Below are positions 1 through 8,100 of a stretch of 30,376 bases of DNA, in pieces. Position 1 is the first letter of the stretch; each line of letters starts with the position of its first letter. Source of the stretch: Candidatus Ancillula prorhinotermitis (GTDB lineage: Bacteria; Actinomycetota; Actinomycetes; Actinomycetales; Bifidobacteriaceae); the NCBI GenBank assembly GCA_031280795.1, contig JAITGF010000007.1:1-30376 (forward strand), read 5' to 3'. The notes beneath the pieces are model-generated. The model ran no database searches. It saw only the letters and a list, made by a program, of their open reading frames with translations, and was not told where the DNA came from. Position numbers and translations under genes: made by a program.

Positions 1-22
1 TAAACTTTGAGGTAGTTTGGAA

Positions 23-79
23 AATAGATTTATGCTACAATTTGCAAAGCAAATTTTAGTTCCTATAAATAAATCTATT
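23..79. repeat. Nested AT-rich inverted repeat
   Basis: An 11-bp perfect inverted repeat (AATAGATTTAT at 23-33, its complement at 69-79) encloses a second perfect 7-bp hairpin (AATTTGC/GCAAATT, 39-55, AAA loop). The outer arms could form a cruciform or an RNA stem. It lies beyond the tandem repeats downstream of the surface-protein gene; its other neighbour is outside the window. It is too AT-rich for a typical intrinsic terminator, so its role is unknown. Confidence 0.6.
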
Positions 80-120
80 GACAACCTAAGCGACTCCGGT
101 TTAGGGGCGAGCGTGCCGAG

Positions 121-267
121 AAGTTTCCATTTTGAAACAGGTGGAAAGCTACAAGTATGAAGTTCCATTTTGGAATACGTGTAAAGCTACAGGCGCGGAG
201 TTTCATTTTGGAATACGTGGTAATCTACAAGTATGGAGTTCCGTTTTGAAACACGTGTAAATCTAGA
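121..267. repeat. Four-copy ~39-bp tandem repeat with internal palindromes
   Basis: Four imperfect copies run 121-159, 160-198, 199-236 and 237-267 (last copy partial). Each carries a core like GTTTCCATTTTGAAAC followed by an ACGTG-type block and a TCTACAAGTATGG-type block. In each copy the core is a small inverted repeat, and in copies 3 and 4 the changed arm bases can still pair through G:U. There are no unique spacers, so it is not a CRISPR array. It starts directly after the stop codon of the minus-strand surface-protein gene and would form the 3' untranslated part of that transcript. Confidence 0.8.
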
Positions 268-273
268 CACATG

Positions 274-2112
274 CTAGACATGTGTGCGTTTTTGGCGCCG
301 TGCAACGCCTGCAAGAATGAGCGTAGACGCAAGCAAAACTAGCACGCCATATGGTTGAACACCTGATTCTGCCAGACCCCCATTGAGGTGCGTCCAAACT
401 CCACCGGCAGCTAAGCAGCTACTCTCAGAATACGCTGCTACACTACATAAACCCACTCCTTCGCTGGGGTCGTCTGGGTTTGTGGGCAGCTCAGTGTTCG
501 GCGGTGCTGGATTCTCTGGGGTATATGGTGGTAAGTTCTTTAACCAGCGCGGATAAAGCGTAAGGGTACCATGCAAAGCTGTAAACTCTACTTCTTGGGC
601 TGCCGGGAAGCATTGACCACCGACGGACTTTTCAGTGCAAAGCTCTGTGTAATGATAGCCTGGGCGTGAGAAGGCGTCAGTTTCAGCTAGTGGAATGAGG
701 GTTGGAGCTACATAATACATCTTCTCTGGAGGCGTACTAGCTGCTTGCGGGATCACTTGAGTAGACGTGGCTTGCACCATTAGGGATTGTGCTGACAACG
801 CCTGTGGAAGTAGGTCTTCAAACCCTTCGTCATCTGCTGTTTGCATAGCGTGTGTGATGGAGTGAACTTGCACATCCATTGCGGTAACTGCTGGCAAATA
901 ATTTGTAACATCACCAAGATTGGGGTAGTCATTTACAGTTGACCCTGCCTTTCTTCCGGTCACAGTGCACACGCCTTCACCAATAAGCTTAACTTTACCG
1001 GCGGCACCAGACGCCCCCACTGCCCCGATCGTAGGAGCAAAAGTGCAGATATTAGATGGCGCTGCTGTTATGGTGTAGCTACCTGTGCCAGAGCCTTCAA
1101 ACACTGAAAAATAGGCATTGTTCGGCGTTCGTTTAGTTTCAGCGAGCATGATCGGATCTTGCCCGATTTCACTTGATACTGTAACATCTACTTCAGGGGG
1201 CTCTTCTTGTCCGGCATTTGTGCCCTTAAACATGTTTTTTACCTCATCAAAGGATAGTGGAAAGAAATTACGCACTCCAGGGTTTTCTCCAGTGCACTTA
1301 TTCCCATACTCATTAAAGGTATATAGCCCGTTAGGTGCTCCCCCAGCTAAATTACGCGGAATTATCAAGTCCTCAAGGGCTGGGTAGCTGGGTTCATTGC
1401 TTAGCTTAGCGGCTCTAACCGAATCATAAGCATTATTCATAGCGACATCTAAGTTAGAGTCAAGATAACGGTTTGTTCCGGAGAAATTACCTCCGCCAGG
1501 ACTAGTGCGAATGTCAGTAGTGCTAAATTTTTGAGCACTCTGATTGCTAAGCAATAGAGCAAGTGATTCATCTGGGCATTCGGCACCACTAGAATCAAGG
1601 TACCCATCAGTTTGCGTCATCTTACAGACCCCAGATTTACCGTCATCGCTTGTGCCTACACGTATTCCTATGATATCAAAAGCATAACCACCGAATCGTA
1701 CACAGTTTATGCCATCATCTACAGCAGAACCGCAAGTTCCAACCTGAAAGCTCTTCCGAAAAGATGAAATGGATGCAAGCGACTCCAAATTAACAAAGAC
1801 TACTGGGCGCACCTGATAGTTCGTAGTGATTACCCCTTGAATCACCGTGCCGAATTGACCGTTTGCTCTTACGTTTGACATATAGCAACTGGTTGGGTGA
1901 CAGTCAAACCCAGGCGTCCTTAACCACCATTGAGCCGAATAGACAGCCGCGTCAATGTTTGTCGAAAGTGGTGATATGCCTGTAGATTGGTGTGCTTGAT
2001 TCGACTCGTCCGATTCTGATGCATGCACTACTTGTACATGTGTACCAAAAATCGTGCTAAAAGCTATAATTAGCACAGCAGCGATTAGGCATTTGAAGAC
2101 CCCCCCCCGCAA
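274..2112 (-). CDS. Secreted cell-surface protein with LAESG sorting signal; apparently phase-OFF by a G9 tract
   Basis: This is a 612-residue open frame. Residues 5-31 are a signal peptide. Residues 62-109 (WWLRTPG ... VRPVVFVNL) resemble the C-terminal half of a DUF6273 domain, and roughly 230-296 (ending FFPLSFDEV) resemble its N-terminal half, so the order is inverted. An Ig-like stretch follows, then an InlB/Flg_new-like repeat near residues 480-525 (RPGYHYT ... LTLYPRW) and a Pro-rich linker. The C terminus is LAESG, a hydrophobic segment and RRQKR, matching a sortase signal of the LAxTG class. The only in-frame start is TTG at 2112, with no ribosome binding site. A well-placed ATG at 2198 (GAAAGGG upstream) is out of frame by one base across nine G at 2100-2108; ten G would join it to the whole protein. 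It lies 25 bases after nhaA. The exact role, probably adhesion or host contact, is inferred. Confidence 0.8.
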   Translation of the reverse strand: MRGGVFKCLIAAVLIIAFSTIFGTHVQVVHASESDESNQAHQSTGISPLSTNIDAAVYSAQWWLRTPGFDCHPTSCYMSNVRANGQFGTVIQGVITTNYQVRPVVFVNLESLASISSFRKSFQVGTCGSAVDDGINCVRFGGYAFDIIGIRVGTSDDGKSGVCKMTQTDGYLDSSGAECPDESLALLLSNQSAQKFSTTDIRTSPGGGNFSGTNRYLDSNLDVAMNNAYDSVRAAKLSNEPSYPALEDLIIPRNLAGGAPNGLYTFNEYGNKCTGENPGVRNFFPLSFDEVKNMFKGTNAGQEEPPEVDVTVSSEIGQDPIMLAETKRTPNNAYFSVFEGSGTGSYTITAAPSNICTFAPTIGAVGASGAAGKVKLIGEGVCTVTGRKAGSTVNDYPNLGDVTNYLPAVTAMDVQVHSITHAMQTADDEGFEDLLPQALSAQSLMVQATSTQVIPQAASTPPEKMYYVAPTLIPLAETDAFSRPGYHYTELCTEKSVGGQCFPAAQEVEFTALHGTLTLYPRWLKNLPPYTPENPAPPNTELPTNPDDPSEGVGLCSVAAYSESSCLAAGGVWTHLNGGLAESGVQPYGVLVLLASTLILAGVARRQKRTHV

Positions 2113-2198
2113 CGTTTTAAGTATGACTTACTATCCTTATTCCCACCTTCTATGCACTTGTCATTCATGTGCTCGTCATTTATGTTCTTATTATCCAT
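2085..2198 (-). CDS. Short upstream frame of the surface protein, ended by the poly-G frameshift
   Basis: ATG at 2198 follows GAAAGGG by five bases and encodes 37 residues ending in LKRCGGGSSNA before a TAA at 2087-2085. Adding one base to the G9 tract (2100-2108) would fuse these 33 or so residues directly to the VFKCLIAAVL signal-peptide core of the large surface protein. The short frame is therefore best seen as the true 5' end of that gene, cut off in this sequence. An assembly error in the homopolymer would give the same picture. Confidence 0.7.
   Translation of the reverse strand: MDNKNINDEHMNDKCIEGGNKDSKSYLKRCGGGSSNA
2100..2108 (-). repeat. Homopolymeric G9 tract (contingency-locus type)
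   Basis: Nine consecutive G on the minus strand sit between the ribosome-binding-site-equipped ATG at 2198 and the signal peptide of the surface protein. Tracts of this length change by slipped-strand mispairing in known phase-variable surface genes. Ten (or seven) G would put the frame ON, and nine or eight leave it OFF. Confidence 0.85.
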
Positions 2199-2223
2199 AT
2201 CTACCCTTTCTTTTTTGCCTTCC

Positions 2224-3432
2224 TTAAGACTTCTTGCCAACTACCTTACTTCTTAACGAAACTTTTATGATTATGAAACCTAGCAGAGCTGAAATCACTG
2301 AGCCCACCAAAACGCCGACTCTTGCCACCGCGATCACAGTAGAATCTTCGAAGCTTAAAGATGCCACTAGAAAGGACACTGTAAACCCTATGCCACCAAG
2401 CGCCGACACTCCGAGTAGATTTCGTACTTTTAAGCCATGAAATAGCTTTAGCGGTGTTAAATGTTGGCCCACCCAGGCGAAAAGTATGATGCCCAGCGGC
2501 TTTCCAAACACTAAGGCTAGGGTCACTGCGGACGCCACCCAAAACATTGTATGAGCATCAATGGAGGTAGTAGGGCTATGCGTAAGGCGTGACGTCCCAC
2601 TAGCATCAGCACTAGAAAATAGCGGATGAAGCAATTCGTAACCAGATACCAACAACGAAACGACTGCAAAAACTGGAACCACCACCCAGTTGCAAAGTGG
2701 CTCTAACCTTTTACCTAAATATTTCGCTCTAGACATTAAAACGTAGCCAGCGCCACCCCCAACCGCACTTGTTTGCACATCAGTATCTGTTGCATTTCTC
2801 GCGATAGCCTTCGTGCTCTTGTCAGAAGCGGATAGGCTTGGCACTTTGAAACGCTTAGCGGGAGTCGTCACCCCCAGTAAAACGCCTGCGATTGTGGGGT
2901 GGATGCCTGACATGTACGTACATGCCCAAACCCCGACTGCTGCGGCGATTAAGGCTGGTAGCGGTAACTTTTCCATGCGCATTAAGAATGCCCACAGCAT
3001 AAGGAGCACCACAACGCCGAGCAGAGCAAAAGCATTGATGTCTTTTGAAAAGGCTATGGCAATAATGACGATACCGATCACATCGTCCACCACCGCTAAA
3101 ACCAGTAGAAATAGCTTTACCCCCGGCTTAAGCCTTGAGCCGAAGAAACTGAGCACCGCGAGTGAAAATGCTACATCAGTTGCAGTTGGAATCGCCCACC
3201 CAGAGTGTAGAAATTCTGGTGAGCCCGAAAAGAATATCGTTGCTGAAAAAATCAGCGCAGGAATAAGTACACCACCCAAAGCAGCCACAGCAGGAAGTGA
3301 AGCGTGCTTCACGTCGCGCAAATCGCCGTTAACAATCTCCTCCACTAATTCTAAGCCGATGGCAAAGAAGAAGACTGTTAGCAAAACGTCCGCAGCAAAG
3401 AAGTCGCTTATACTAAGGATGTGCTCTACCAC
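2224..3432 (-). CDS. nhaA: Na+/H+ antiporter NhaA, lacking the usual first membrane helix
   Basis: This membrane antiporter exchanges Na+ for H+ in pH and sodium homeostasis. The family signatures are present: FFFAIGLELVEEI at the N terminus, ATDVAFSL (the first transport Asp), AVVDDVIGI (the Asp pair of the ion site), GKPLGI and ALGGIGFTVSFLVASLSF near the end. The frame opens with GTG at 3432, six bases after a perfect TATAAT, which predicts a leaderless mRNA. No longer start exists because an in-frame TGA lies just upstream. The protein therefore begins at the sequence corresponding to TM2 of NhaA and lacks TM1. It also has polar insertions around residues 193-225 and 270-292. The surface-protein gene follows after 25 bases and is probably co-transcribed. 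The family call is firm; full function is uncertain because of the short N terminus. Confidence 0.92.
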   Translation of the reverse strand: MVEHILSISDFFAADVLLTVFFFAIGLELVEEIVNGDLRDVKHASLPAVAALGGVLIPALIFSATIFFSGSPEFLHSGWAIPTATDVAFSLAVLSFFGSRLKPGVKLFLLVLAVVDDVIGIVIIAIAFSKDINAFALLGVVVLLMLWAFLMRMEKLPLPALIAAAVGVWACTYMSGIHPTIAGVLLGVTTPAKRFKVPSLSASDKSTKAIARNATDTDVQTSAVGGGAGYVLMSRAKYLGKRLEPLCNWVVVPVFAVVSLLVSGYELLHPLFSSADASGTSRLTHSPTTSIDAHTMFWVASAVTLALVFGKPLGIILFAWVGQHLTPLKLFHGLKVRNLLGVSALGGIGFTVSFLVASLSFEDSTVIAVARVGVLVGSVISALLGFIIIKVSLRSKVVGKKS

Positions 3433-3438
3433 ATAATT

Positions 3439-3449
3439 ATTATACCACA
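3439..3449 (-). promoter_or_regulatory. nhaA extended -10 promoter, leaderless
   Basis: TGTGGTATAAT on the minus strand (TATAAT at 3444-3439) matches the extended -10 consensus TRTGnTATAAT. The GTG of nhaA begins six bases downstream, at the expected transcription start. No clear -35 is visible. Confidence 0.75.
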
Positions 3450-3464
3450 GATGTCAGGCGCGCG

Positions 3465-5015
3465 TTAAAGGGTGATGCCAGTCTTAAATATGGCAACTTC
3501 TGAGTATCCGTTTTGCTCACTACAGGTTTTCTCACCACTAGCCACCCGCAGAACTTGGTCGATGAAATCAGGAGTAACCTCTTCAAAGGTCTCCTTAAGC
3601 AAACGACCAGCATTGAAGTCGATCCAGCTCTTCTTACGCGCGGCCAACTGCGGGTTTGAAGCCACTTTTACTGTCGGCACGAACGTTCCAAACGGATTGC
3701 CTCGCCCAGTAGTGAAAAGCACGATATGGCACCCAGCCACTGCCAAAGCTGAAGCCGCCACCAAATCATTACCAGGCGATTGGAGCAGGTTTAGACCAGG
3801 GACTTTAACTCGATCGGCATAGTTAATCACGTCTACAACTTTTGCACTGCCAGCCTTTTGGGTGCATCCAAGTGATTTATCTTCTAGAGTAGTTATACCC
3901 CCAGCTTTGTTACCGGGGCTAGGGTTCTCGTAGACAACCTCGTTTGCATCGATGAAGTACTGTTTGAAGTCGTTTATTAAATGCACCACTTTGTCAAAAG
4001 TGGCGCGATTTCGTGCGCGATTCATCAAAATAGTTTCAGCACCGAACATCTCTGGAACTTCCGTCAAAATAGTCGTCCCCCCAGCCGCGGTTAGGAAGTC
4101 TGAAAGCTTGCCTAGAAGCGGATTGGCCGTAATACCAGAAAACCCGTCCGAACCGCCACACTTAAGCCCTACTCTGAGCTCTGATATCGGGATGTCGCTA
4201 CGTGTGTCACCTCTTACCACATCAAGAAGTTCGGCTAAAATATCTGCCCCAGCTTCCACTTCGTCTTCGGCCTGCTGGGCAATTAGAAAGCGAATTCGGG
4301 AATGGTCAATCTGGGTGGAATTTTCGGGGTTAAATAGCGACCCGCAAGCGCCCCTAGCTCCCTTTTCAAGTGTTTCGCGGAACACTTCAATAGTGTTGTT
4401 TTCACAACCAAGACCTACCACTAAAACTGCACCAGCATTGGGGTGCAGCACAGTATTCGCCAGAAAATCGCGCGTGTTGGCATGATCTTTACCAAGCTGG
4501 GAGCAACCATAGGGATGCTTGATGACGATGACGTTATCGAAGAATTTCAATGCGTCGGGGTTTCGCCTCAAAAACGACTGCTTAATCAGCTCGGCAGTTT
4601 GGTTGATGCACCCTACAGTTGGCACTATATATAGATCATTTCGCACTCCAACTTGGCCGTTACTGCGTCGGTACCCTTTGAAAGTGGTGCTTGACGGAGT
4701 GTACAGAATATCTTGCTCTGGGGCAGCTTGCTCTGGGTGGTATCCATATTCTAAAACTCCCTCAAGATTAGTCTTCACGTTATGTGTATGAATCCACTCA
4801 CCTTTGCCGATGTTTTCGATAGCATGACCGATGGGATAGCCATATTTGATGACGTTTTCACCTTTGGAAATATCTTCTAGTGCGATTTTGTGCCCAGCTG
4901 GTACGTCATTTACCAGCGTTATTTCAGCCCCATCTACAGTAAAGGTCTGCCCGAGCTTAGCGTCTTCTAAGCAGACGCACACATTGTCTTGACTATCGAT
5001 CTTCAAAACTTTCAT
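3465..5015 (-). CDS. uxaA: Altronate dehydratase
   Basis: UxaA converts D-altronate to 2-keto-3-deoxygluconate, the third step of galacturonate breakdown. The protein is 516 residues, close to the family length. It has an N-terminal SAF-type domain (about residues 1-85, with GYPIGHAIENIGKGEWIHTH) and the long C-terminal domain opening with GYRRSNGQVGVRN, then the HPYGCSQLG and CGGSDGFSGITANP motifs with conserved Cys residues. The start is the ATG at 5015, overlapping the stop of uxaB as TGATG, which suggests coupled translation. A start at 5027 is possible but lies inside uxaB. It is the last gene of the dfr-uxaC-uxaB-uxaA unit. Genes for ketodeoxygluconate kinase and aldolase are not in the window. 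Confidence 0.95.
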   Translation of the reverse strand: MKVLKIDSQDNVCVCLEDAKLGQTFTVDGAEITLVNDVPAGHKIALEDISKGENVIKYGYPIGHAIENIGKGEWIHTHNVKTNLEGVLEYGYHPEQAAPEQDILYTPSSTTFKGYRRSNGQVGVRNDLYIVPTVGCINQTAELIKQSFLRRNPDALKFFDNVIVIKHPYGCSQLGKDHANTRDFLANTVLHPNAGAVLVVGLGCENNTIEVFRETLEKGARGACGSLFNPENSTQIDHSRIRFLIAQQAEDEVEAGADILAELLDVVRGDTRSDIPISELRVGLKCGGSDGFSGITANPLLGKLSDFLTAAGGTTILTEVPEMFGAETILMNRARNRATFDKVVHLINDFKQYFIDANEVVYENPSPGNKAGGITTLEDKSLGCTQKAGSAKVVDVINYADRVKVPGLNLLQSPGNDLVAASALAVAGCHIVLFTTGRGNPFGTFVPTVKVASNPQLAARKKSWIDFNAGRLLKETFEEVTPDFIDQVLRVASGEKTCSEQNGYSEVAIFKTGITL

Positions 5016-6256
5016 CAAACACCCCACGCTTCACTTGCCAACCTTTGCAAAGCTACAAGATTTTTGGGTACAGGTTGGTTAGCAGACTGATACCTTTTGA
5101 TGATTGGAAGGATGCGTACTTCATATTTGGCTTGCTCATTCAAAGCGATTGAGCTAAGCTCATGGCGTATGAATGGGTTCTTGAAGCGCTGCCAAACAGC
5201 ATTGGAGAACTCAGTTAGCTCACTTTTGGGCAAGTCTAGCATCGGCACTATTTCTTTTTTAGCGAGCTCAACTAAGGAGTCATTCAGAGCCTTATCACCT
5301 ACAACTTCAGCAACTGTTTCAATGCCTTTCGGTATGCCAAGCATAGACATTGCAGTGTGAATTGCGTTCAAAAGGTACACCTTCCGCTCGCGGTATGGTT
5401 TCAGATCGTTGGTATAAAGCACATCTAAACCAGACGTACTTAGCGGTATTAACTGCTCAAGCGGGTTGTTTAGTGCAATATCTGGGCGGCCACTGCCGTT
5501 TTTAGCAAGCTCTAATCCGAAGAATCCAAATGGCTCAGCTTTTACGATTAGATTATCTTCCCAATCAATCTTAGCCCAAATTTCTTCAGCTTCGCTTTTA
5601 GGATATCCTGGAACGATTCGATCAACTAATGTGTTGTAAAATGTGCAATCATTTAGCAGCCACTCCTTAAAGCCCTCTTCAAGACCCCAGTTAGAAGCAT
5701 GTTGCAAAATGAAATCGCGCAACTTTTCACCACCAGCTTCGATGAGTTCGCACGGTACGATGACTACCGGGCTTAAGCCTTTGGAAAAGCGGTGGTAAAG
5801 CAAAGCCGCTAGCTTAGCTGGGAAGCTATTCGGAGTATTAGACGCGTCAGTATAATTCTGGGCATCAAATGCTTCATCTTCAAAGACGATGCCTGCTTCA
5901 GTGGTATTTGAAACTATAACTTTAGTATCGGGTAGTGCAGCAAATTCAAGCACTTTAGCCCAATCGCTGTACACATTATAGGCATGAGTTATGACACTCA
6001 CATCGTCAAACTGGTTCACTTCCCCTGCAACACTTGTAACCCCAGCAATGTTTACCGTATACCGCCCAGACTGGTTCTTTAATAAGTCTATTACAAAATT
6101 CTCATCGATTGGCGAAACCACTGCACAGTCGCCATTGAATTTTCCATCACGCTTCAAGTTATTTAGCGCCCAATCAAAGAATCCACGCAGAAAGTTACCT
6201 TCACCAAATTGTAAAACATTCACATTATTCACCAAAATTAAACAACTCCTTTGCAT
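5015..6256 (-). CDS. uxaB: Tagaturonate reductase (altronate oxidoreductase)
   Basis: This NADH-dependent enzyme of the mannitol dehydrogenase family reduces D-tagaturonate to D-altronate. The N terminus carries VLQFGEGNFLRGFFDW, characteristic of UxaB rather than UxuB, then VSNTTEAGIVF and, further on, KVYLLNAIHTAM with the active-site His region. Its place between uxaC and uxaA supports UxaB. The start is uncertain: the ATG at 6256 lies within uxaC and has no ribosome binding site, while AAGGAG encoded just after it would serve a TTG at 6235 or GTG at 6232, still overlapping the uxaC stop. At 413 residues or less it is shorter than E. coli UxaB (about 480). Confidence 0.92.
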   Translation of the reverse strand: MQRSCLILVNNVNVLQFGEGNFLRGFFDWALNNLKRDGKFNGDCAVVSPIDENFVIDLLKNQSGRYTVNIAGVTSVAGEVNQFDDVSVITHAYNVYSDWAKVLEFAALPDTKVIVSNTTEAGIVFEDEAFDAQNYTDASNTPNSFPAKLAALLYHRFSKGLSPVVIVPCELIEAGGEKLRDFILQHASNWGLEEGFKEWLLNDCTFYNTLVDRIVPGYPKSEAEEIWAKIDWEDNLIVKAEPFGFFGLELAKNGSGRPDIALNNPLEQLIPLSTSGLDVLYTNDLKPYRERKVYLLNAIHTAMSMLGIPKGIETVAEVVGDKALNDSLVELAKKEIVPMLDLPKSELTEFSNAVWQRFKNPFIRHELSSIALNEQAKYEVRILPIIKRYQSANQPVPKNLVALQRLASEAWGV

Positions 6257-7538
6257 TTTTCAGACAAATATTTCGTACAGTTTCTCTAGCCACGCTAAGT
6301 GGTAAACGCCCAGCTTCCACCCATTGCCCAACCACTTCGCAAAGGATGCGGCGGAAATACTCGTGGCGGGGGTAGCTTAAAAAAGAGCGCGAATCAGTCA
6401 ACATGCCTACGAACTTACCAAATAACGACTGTGAAGCCAATTTGATCATCTGGTCGCGCATGCCTTCGTACGTATCGTTAAACCACCAAGCAGAGCCCAG
6501 ATACTGCCCCTTAAAACACCCCATCACAGTAAGTATTACCATCCAATCATTGGGGTTCAAAGAATACCAAATACACGTTGGGAGATGACCTTTTACCTCA
6601 GCTTCATTTAATATATTGCCAATTGCAAGTGCTACATTTTGCGTGTCGCCGATTGCGTCGTAACCAGTATCAGGCCCGAGCTTATCAAACATCTGGGTAT
6701 TAAAATTGCGTGGCGACCCAAAGTGAAATTGCATGATGATGCCATGTTTTTTATATAGCTTCATGAGTATTTGCAACACTTTAAATTTCCGAGAGTTCTT
6801 ATCATGTGGTAGCTCATTGAAGGCGTGATCGGAGGCGCGACACCCGTTTGCAACAAAATGCTTGATACGCAACTCTAAAGCCCGCTCAAGACCTTCTAAT
6901 GTATCTACCTCAACACCGGTCAAGCCTGCCAAACGCTCCATATATGCATCAAAATCAGGGGCGTCATCATTCAAAACTTTGTCTGGGCGAAAAGAGGGTA
7001 ACACTTTGAAGCGGCTTTCAACTTGACCAATTTCCTGATGTGACTTCAAATCATCAAGTGGGTCATCAGTGGTACACACTACCTTCACATTCATCTTCGC
7101 CACTAACTCACGAGGTCTGTACGCATCGGTTGCAAGTAACGAATTGGCAGTAGACCAAATCTTTTCGGCATTTTCCATATTGATTTCAAGGTCGATATTA
7201 AAATAACGGCGCAACTCCAAATGACTCCACTCATAAAGCGGATTACCAGGTGCTAGCTGCAGAGTTTGCACCCAAGCGACAAACTTATCATAATCGTCAG
7301 CATCTCCAGTAATCAGTTCTTCTGAAACTCCTGCCGCTCGCATTAAACGCCACTTGTAGTGGTCACCACCGAGCCAGATGTGCGTTAGATTTCGCCAGTT
7401 TTCATTTGCTAAAATCTCCGCAGGGTTAAGATGGCAGTGGTAATCAACGATATCCTCATGCTTGGCTACTTCATGAAAAAGTTTTGTTGCAGCCTGGTTA
7501 CTCAAGATAAAATCATCGTTCATAAAACTACTATTCAT
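6225..7538 (-). CDS. uxaC: Glucuronate/galacturonate isomerase
   Basis: This metal-dependent amidohydrolase-superfamily isomerase converts D-galacturonate to tagaturonate (and glucuronate to fructuronate), the first step of the pathway. It carries DYHCHLNP near residue 30, GDHYKWRLMR, CTTDDP, QFHFGSPRNFN and LTDSRSFLSYPRHEYFRR, all diagnostic. The chosen ATG at 7538 is preceded by GAAAGGAAAT. The frame can be extended to 7583, but that would run into dfr and skip this good binding site. The product is 437 residues, a little shorter than E. coli UxaC. A TGTGCTATAAT promoter lies just upstream, so the uronate genes can be expressed separately from dfr. Confidence 0.96.
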   Translation of the reverse strand: MNSSFMNDDFILSNQAATKLFHEVAKHEDIVDYHCHLNPAEILANENWRNLTHIWLGGDHYKWRLMRAAGVSEELITGDADDYDKFVAWVQTLQLAPGNPLYEWSHLELRRYFNIDLEINMENAEKIWSTANSLLATDAYRPRELVAKMNVKVVCTTDDPLDDLKSHQEIGQVESRFKVLPSFRPDKVLNDDAPDFDAYMERLAGLTGVEVDTLEGLERALELRIKHFVANGCRASDHAFNELPHDKNSRKFKVLQILMKLYKKHGIIMQFHFGSPRNFNTQMFDKLGPDTGYDAIGDTQNVALAIGNILNEAEVKGHLPTCIWYSLNPNDWMVILTVMGCFKGQYLGSAWWFNDTYEGMRDQMIKLASQSLFGKFVGMLTDSRSFLSYPRHEYFRRILCEVVGQWVEAGRLPLSVARETVRNICLKNAKELFNFGE

Positions 7539-7556
7539 ATATTTCCTTTCATTACG

Positions 7557-7567
7557 ATTATAGCACA
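7557..7567 (-). promoter_or_regulatory. Internal extended -10 promoter for uxaCBA
   Basis: TGTGCTATAAT on the minus strand (TATAAT at 7562-7557) lies over the dfr-uxaC junction. The expected start of transcription leaves about 12 bases of leader including GAAAGGAAAT before the uxaC ATG at 7538. No convincing -35 or operator is seen. Confidence 0.65.
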
Positions 7568-7569
7568 CA

Positions 7570-8097
7570 TCATTGTCGTGCATCGCGGTTCATAGCATTT
7601 TTCGACAAGCGATATCTAACCACACGCCAATTTACACCGGTTTTTGATTTGTGCCAGTCACCTTGTGAGTGGACCACAAATGAATCCGGTATTTCGGGCG
7701 CAAAAGTATCAACTTCAAATGCTTTATCAAGCTCGGTGATAATTAGCTCACTAGCATACTGCATGAACGCGGCATAAATCTTTGCACCGCCGATTATGTA
7801 GGCGTTATCATTTTTTGCCACCCCCAAAGCATCATCAAAAGTACTTACAAACCCACCGGAAAGCTTAATGCTAGATGCGATTTCATCATCTAGATGGTGC
7901 GTTATGACGATGTTTTTGCGCCCCGAAAGTGGTTTTGCACTAGGCGGCAACGCATCCCATGAAGTCCTACCCATTATCACAGTGCTACCCATGGTCTCAC
8001 GCCTGAAGTGCACAAAATCTTCAGGAACATGCCAGGGCATGCGAGCATTAAAACCAATACCGCGATTGGAATCTTCAGCCCATATCATCTTTATCAT
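7570..8097 (-). CDS. folA: Dihydrofolate reductase
   Basis: DHFR reduces dihydrofolate to tetrahydrofolate with NADPH. Seen in the sequence are MIWAEDSNRGIGFNARMPWHVPEDF (substrate-site W and E/D region), STVIMGRTSWDALP and AYIIGGAKIYAAFM, the cofactor-binding signature. The protein is 175 residues, normal for the family. The frame remains open up to 8178, but residues before the ATG at 8097 are a translation of the tRNA-Leu gene, so 8097 (or ATG 8088) is the start. That leaves only three bases between the tRNA discriminator base and the ATG and no room for a ribosome binding site. No thyA is adjacent; uxaC follows. Confidence 0.95.
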   Translation of the reverse strand: MIKMIWAEDSNRGIGFNARMPWHVPEDFVHFRRETMGSTVIMGRTSWDALPPSAKPLSGRKNIVITHHLDDEIASSIKLSGGFVSTFDDALGVAKNDNAYIIGGAKIYAAFMQYASELIITELDKAFEVDTFAPEIPDSFVVHSQGDWHKSKTGVNWRVVRYRLSKNAMNRDARQ

Positions 8098-8100
8098 TTG

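Noticed and set aside
121..267. CRISPR array
   Set aside because: Units are contiguous with no unique spacers, and no cas genes are present.
2813..3436. 207-residue plus-strand frame opposite nhaA
   Set aside because: Low-complexity antisense shadow of a conserved transporter gene.
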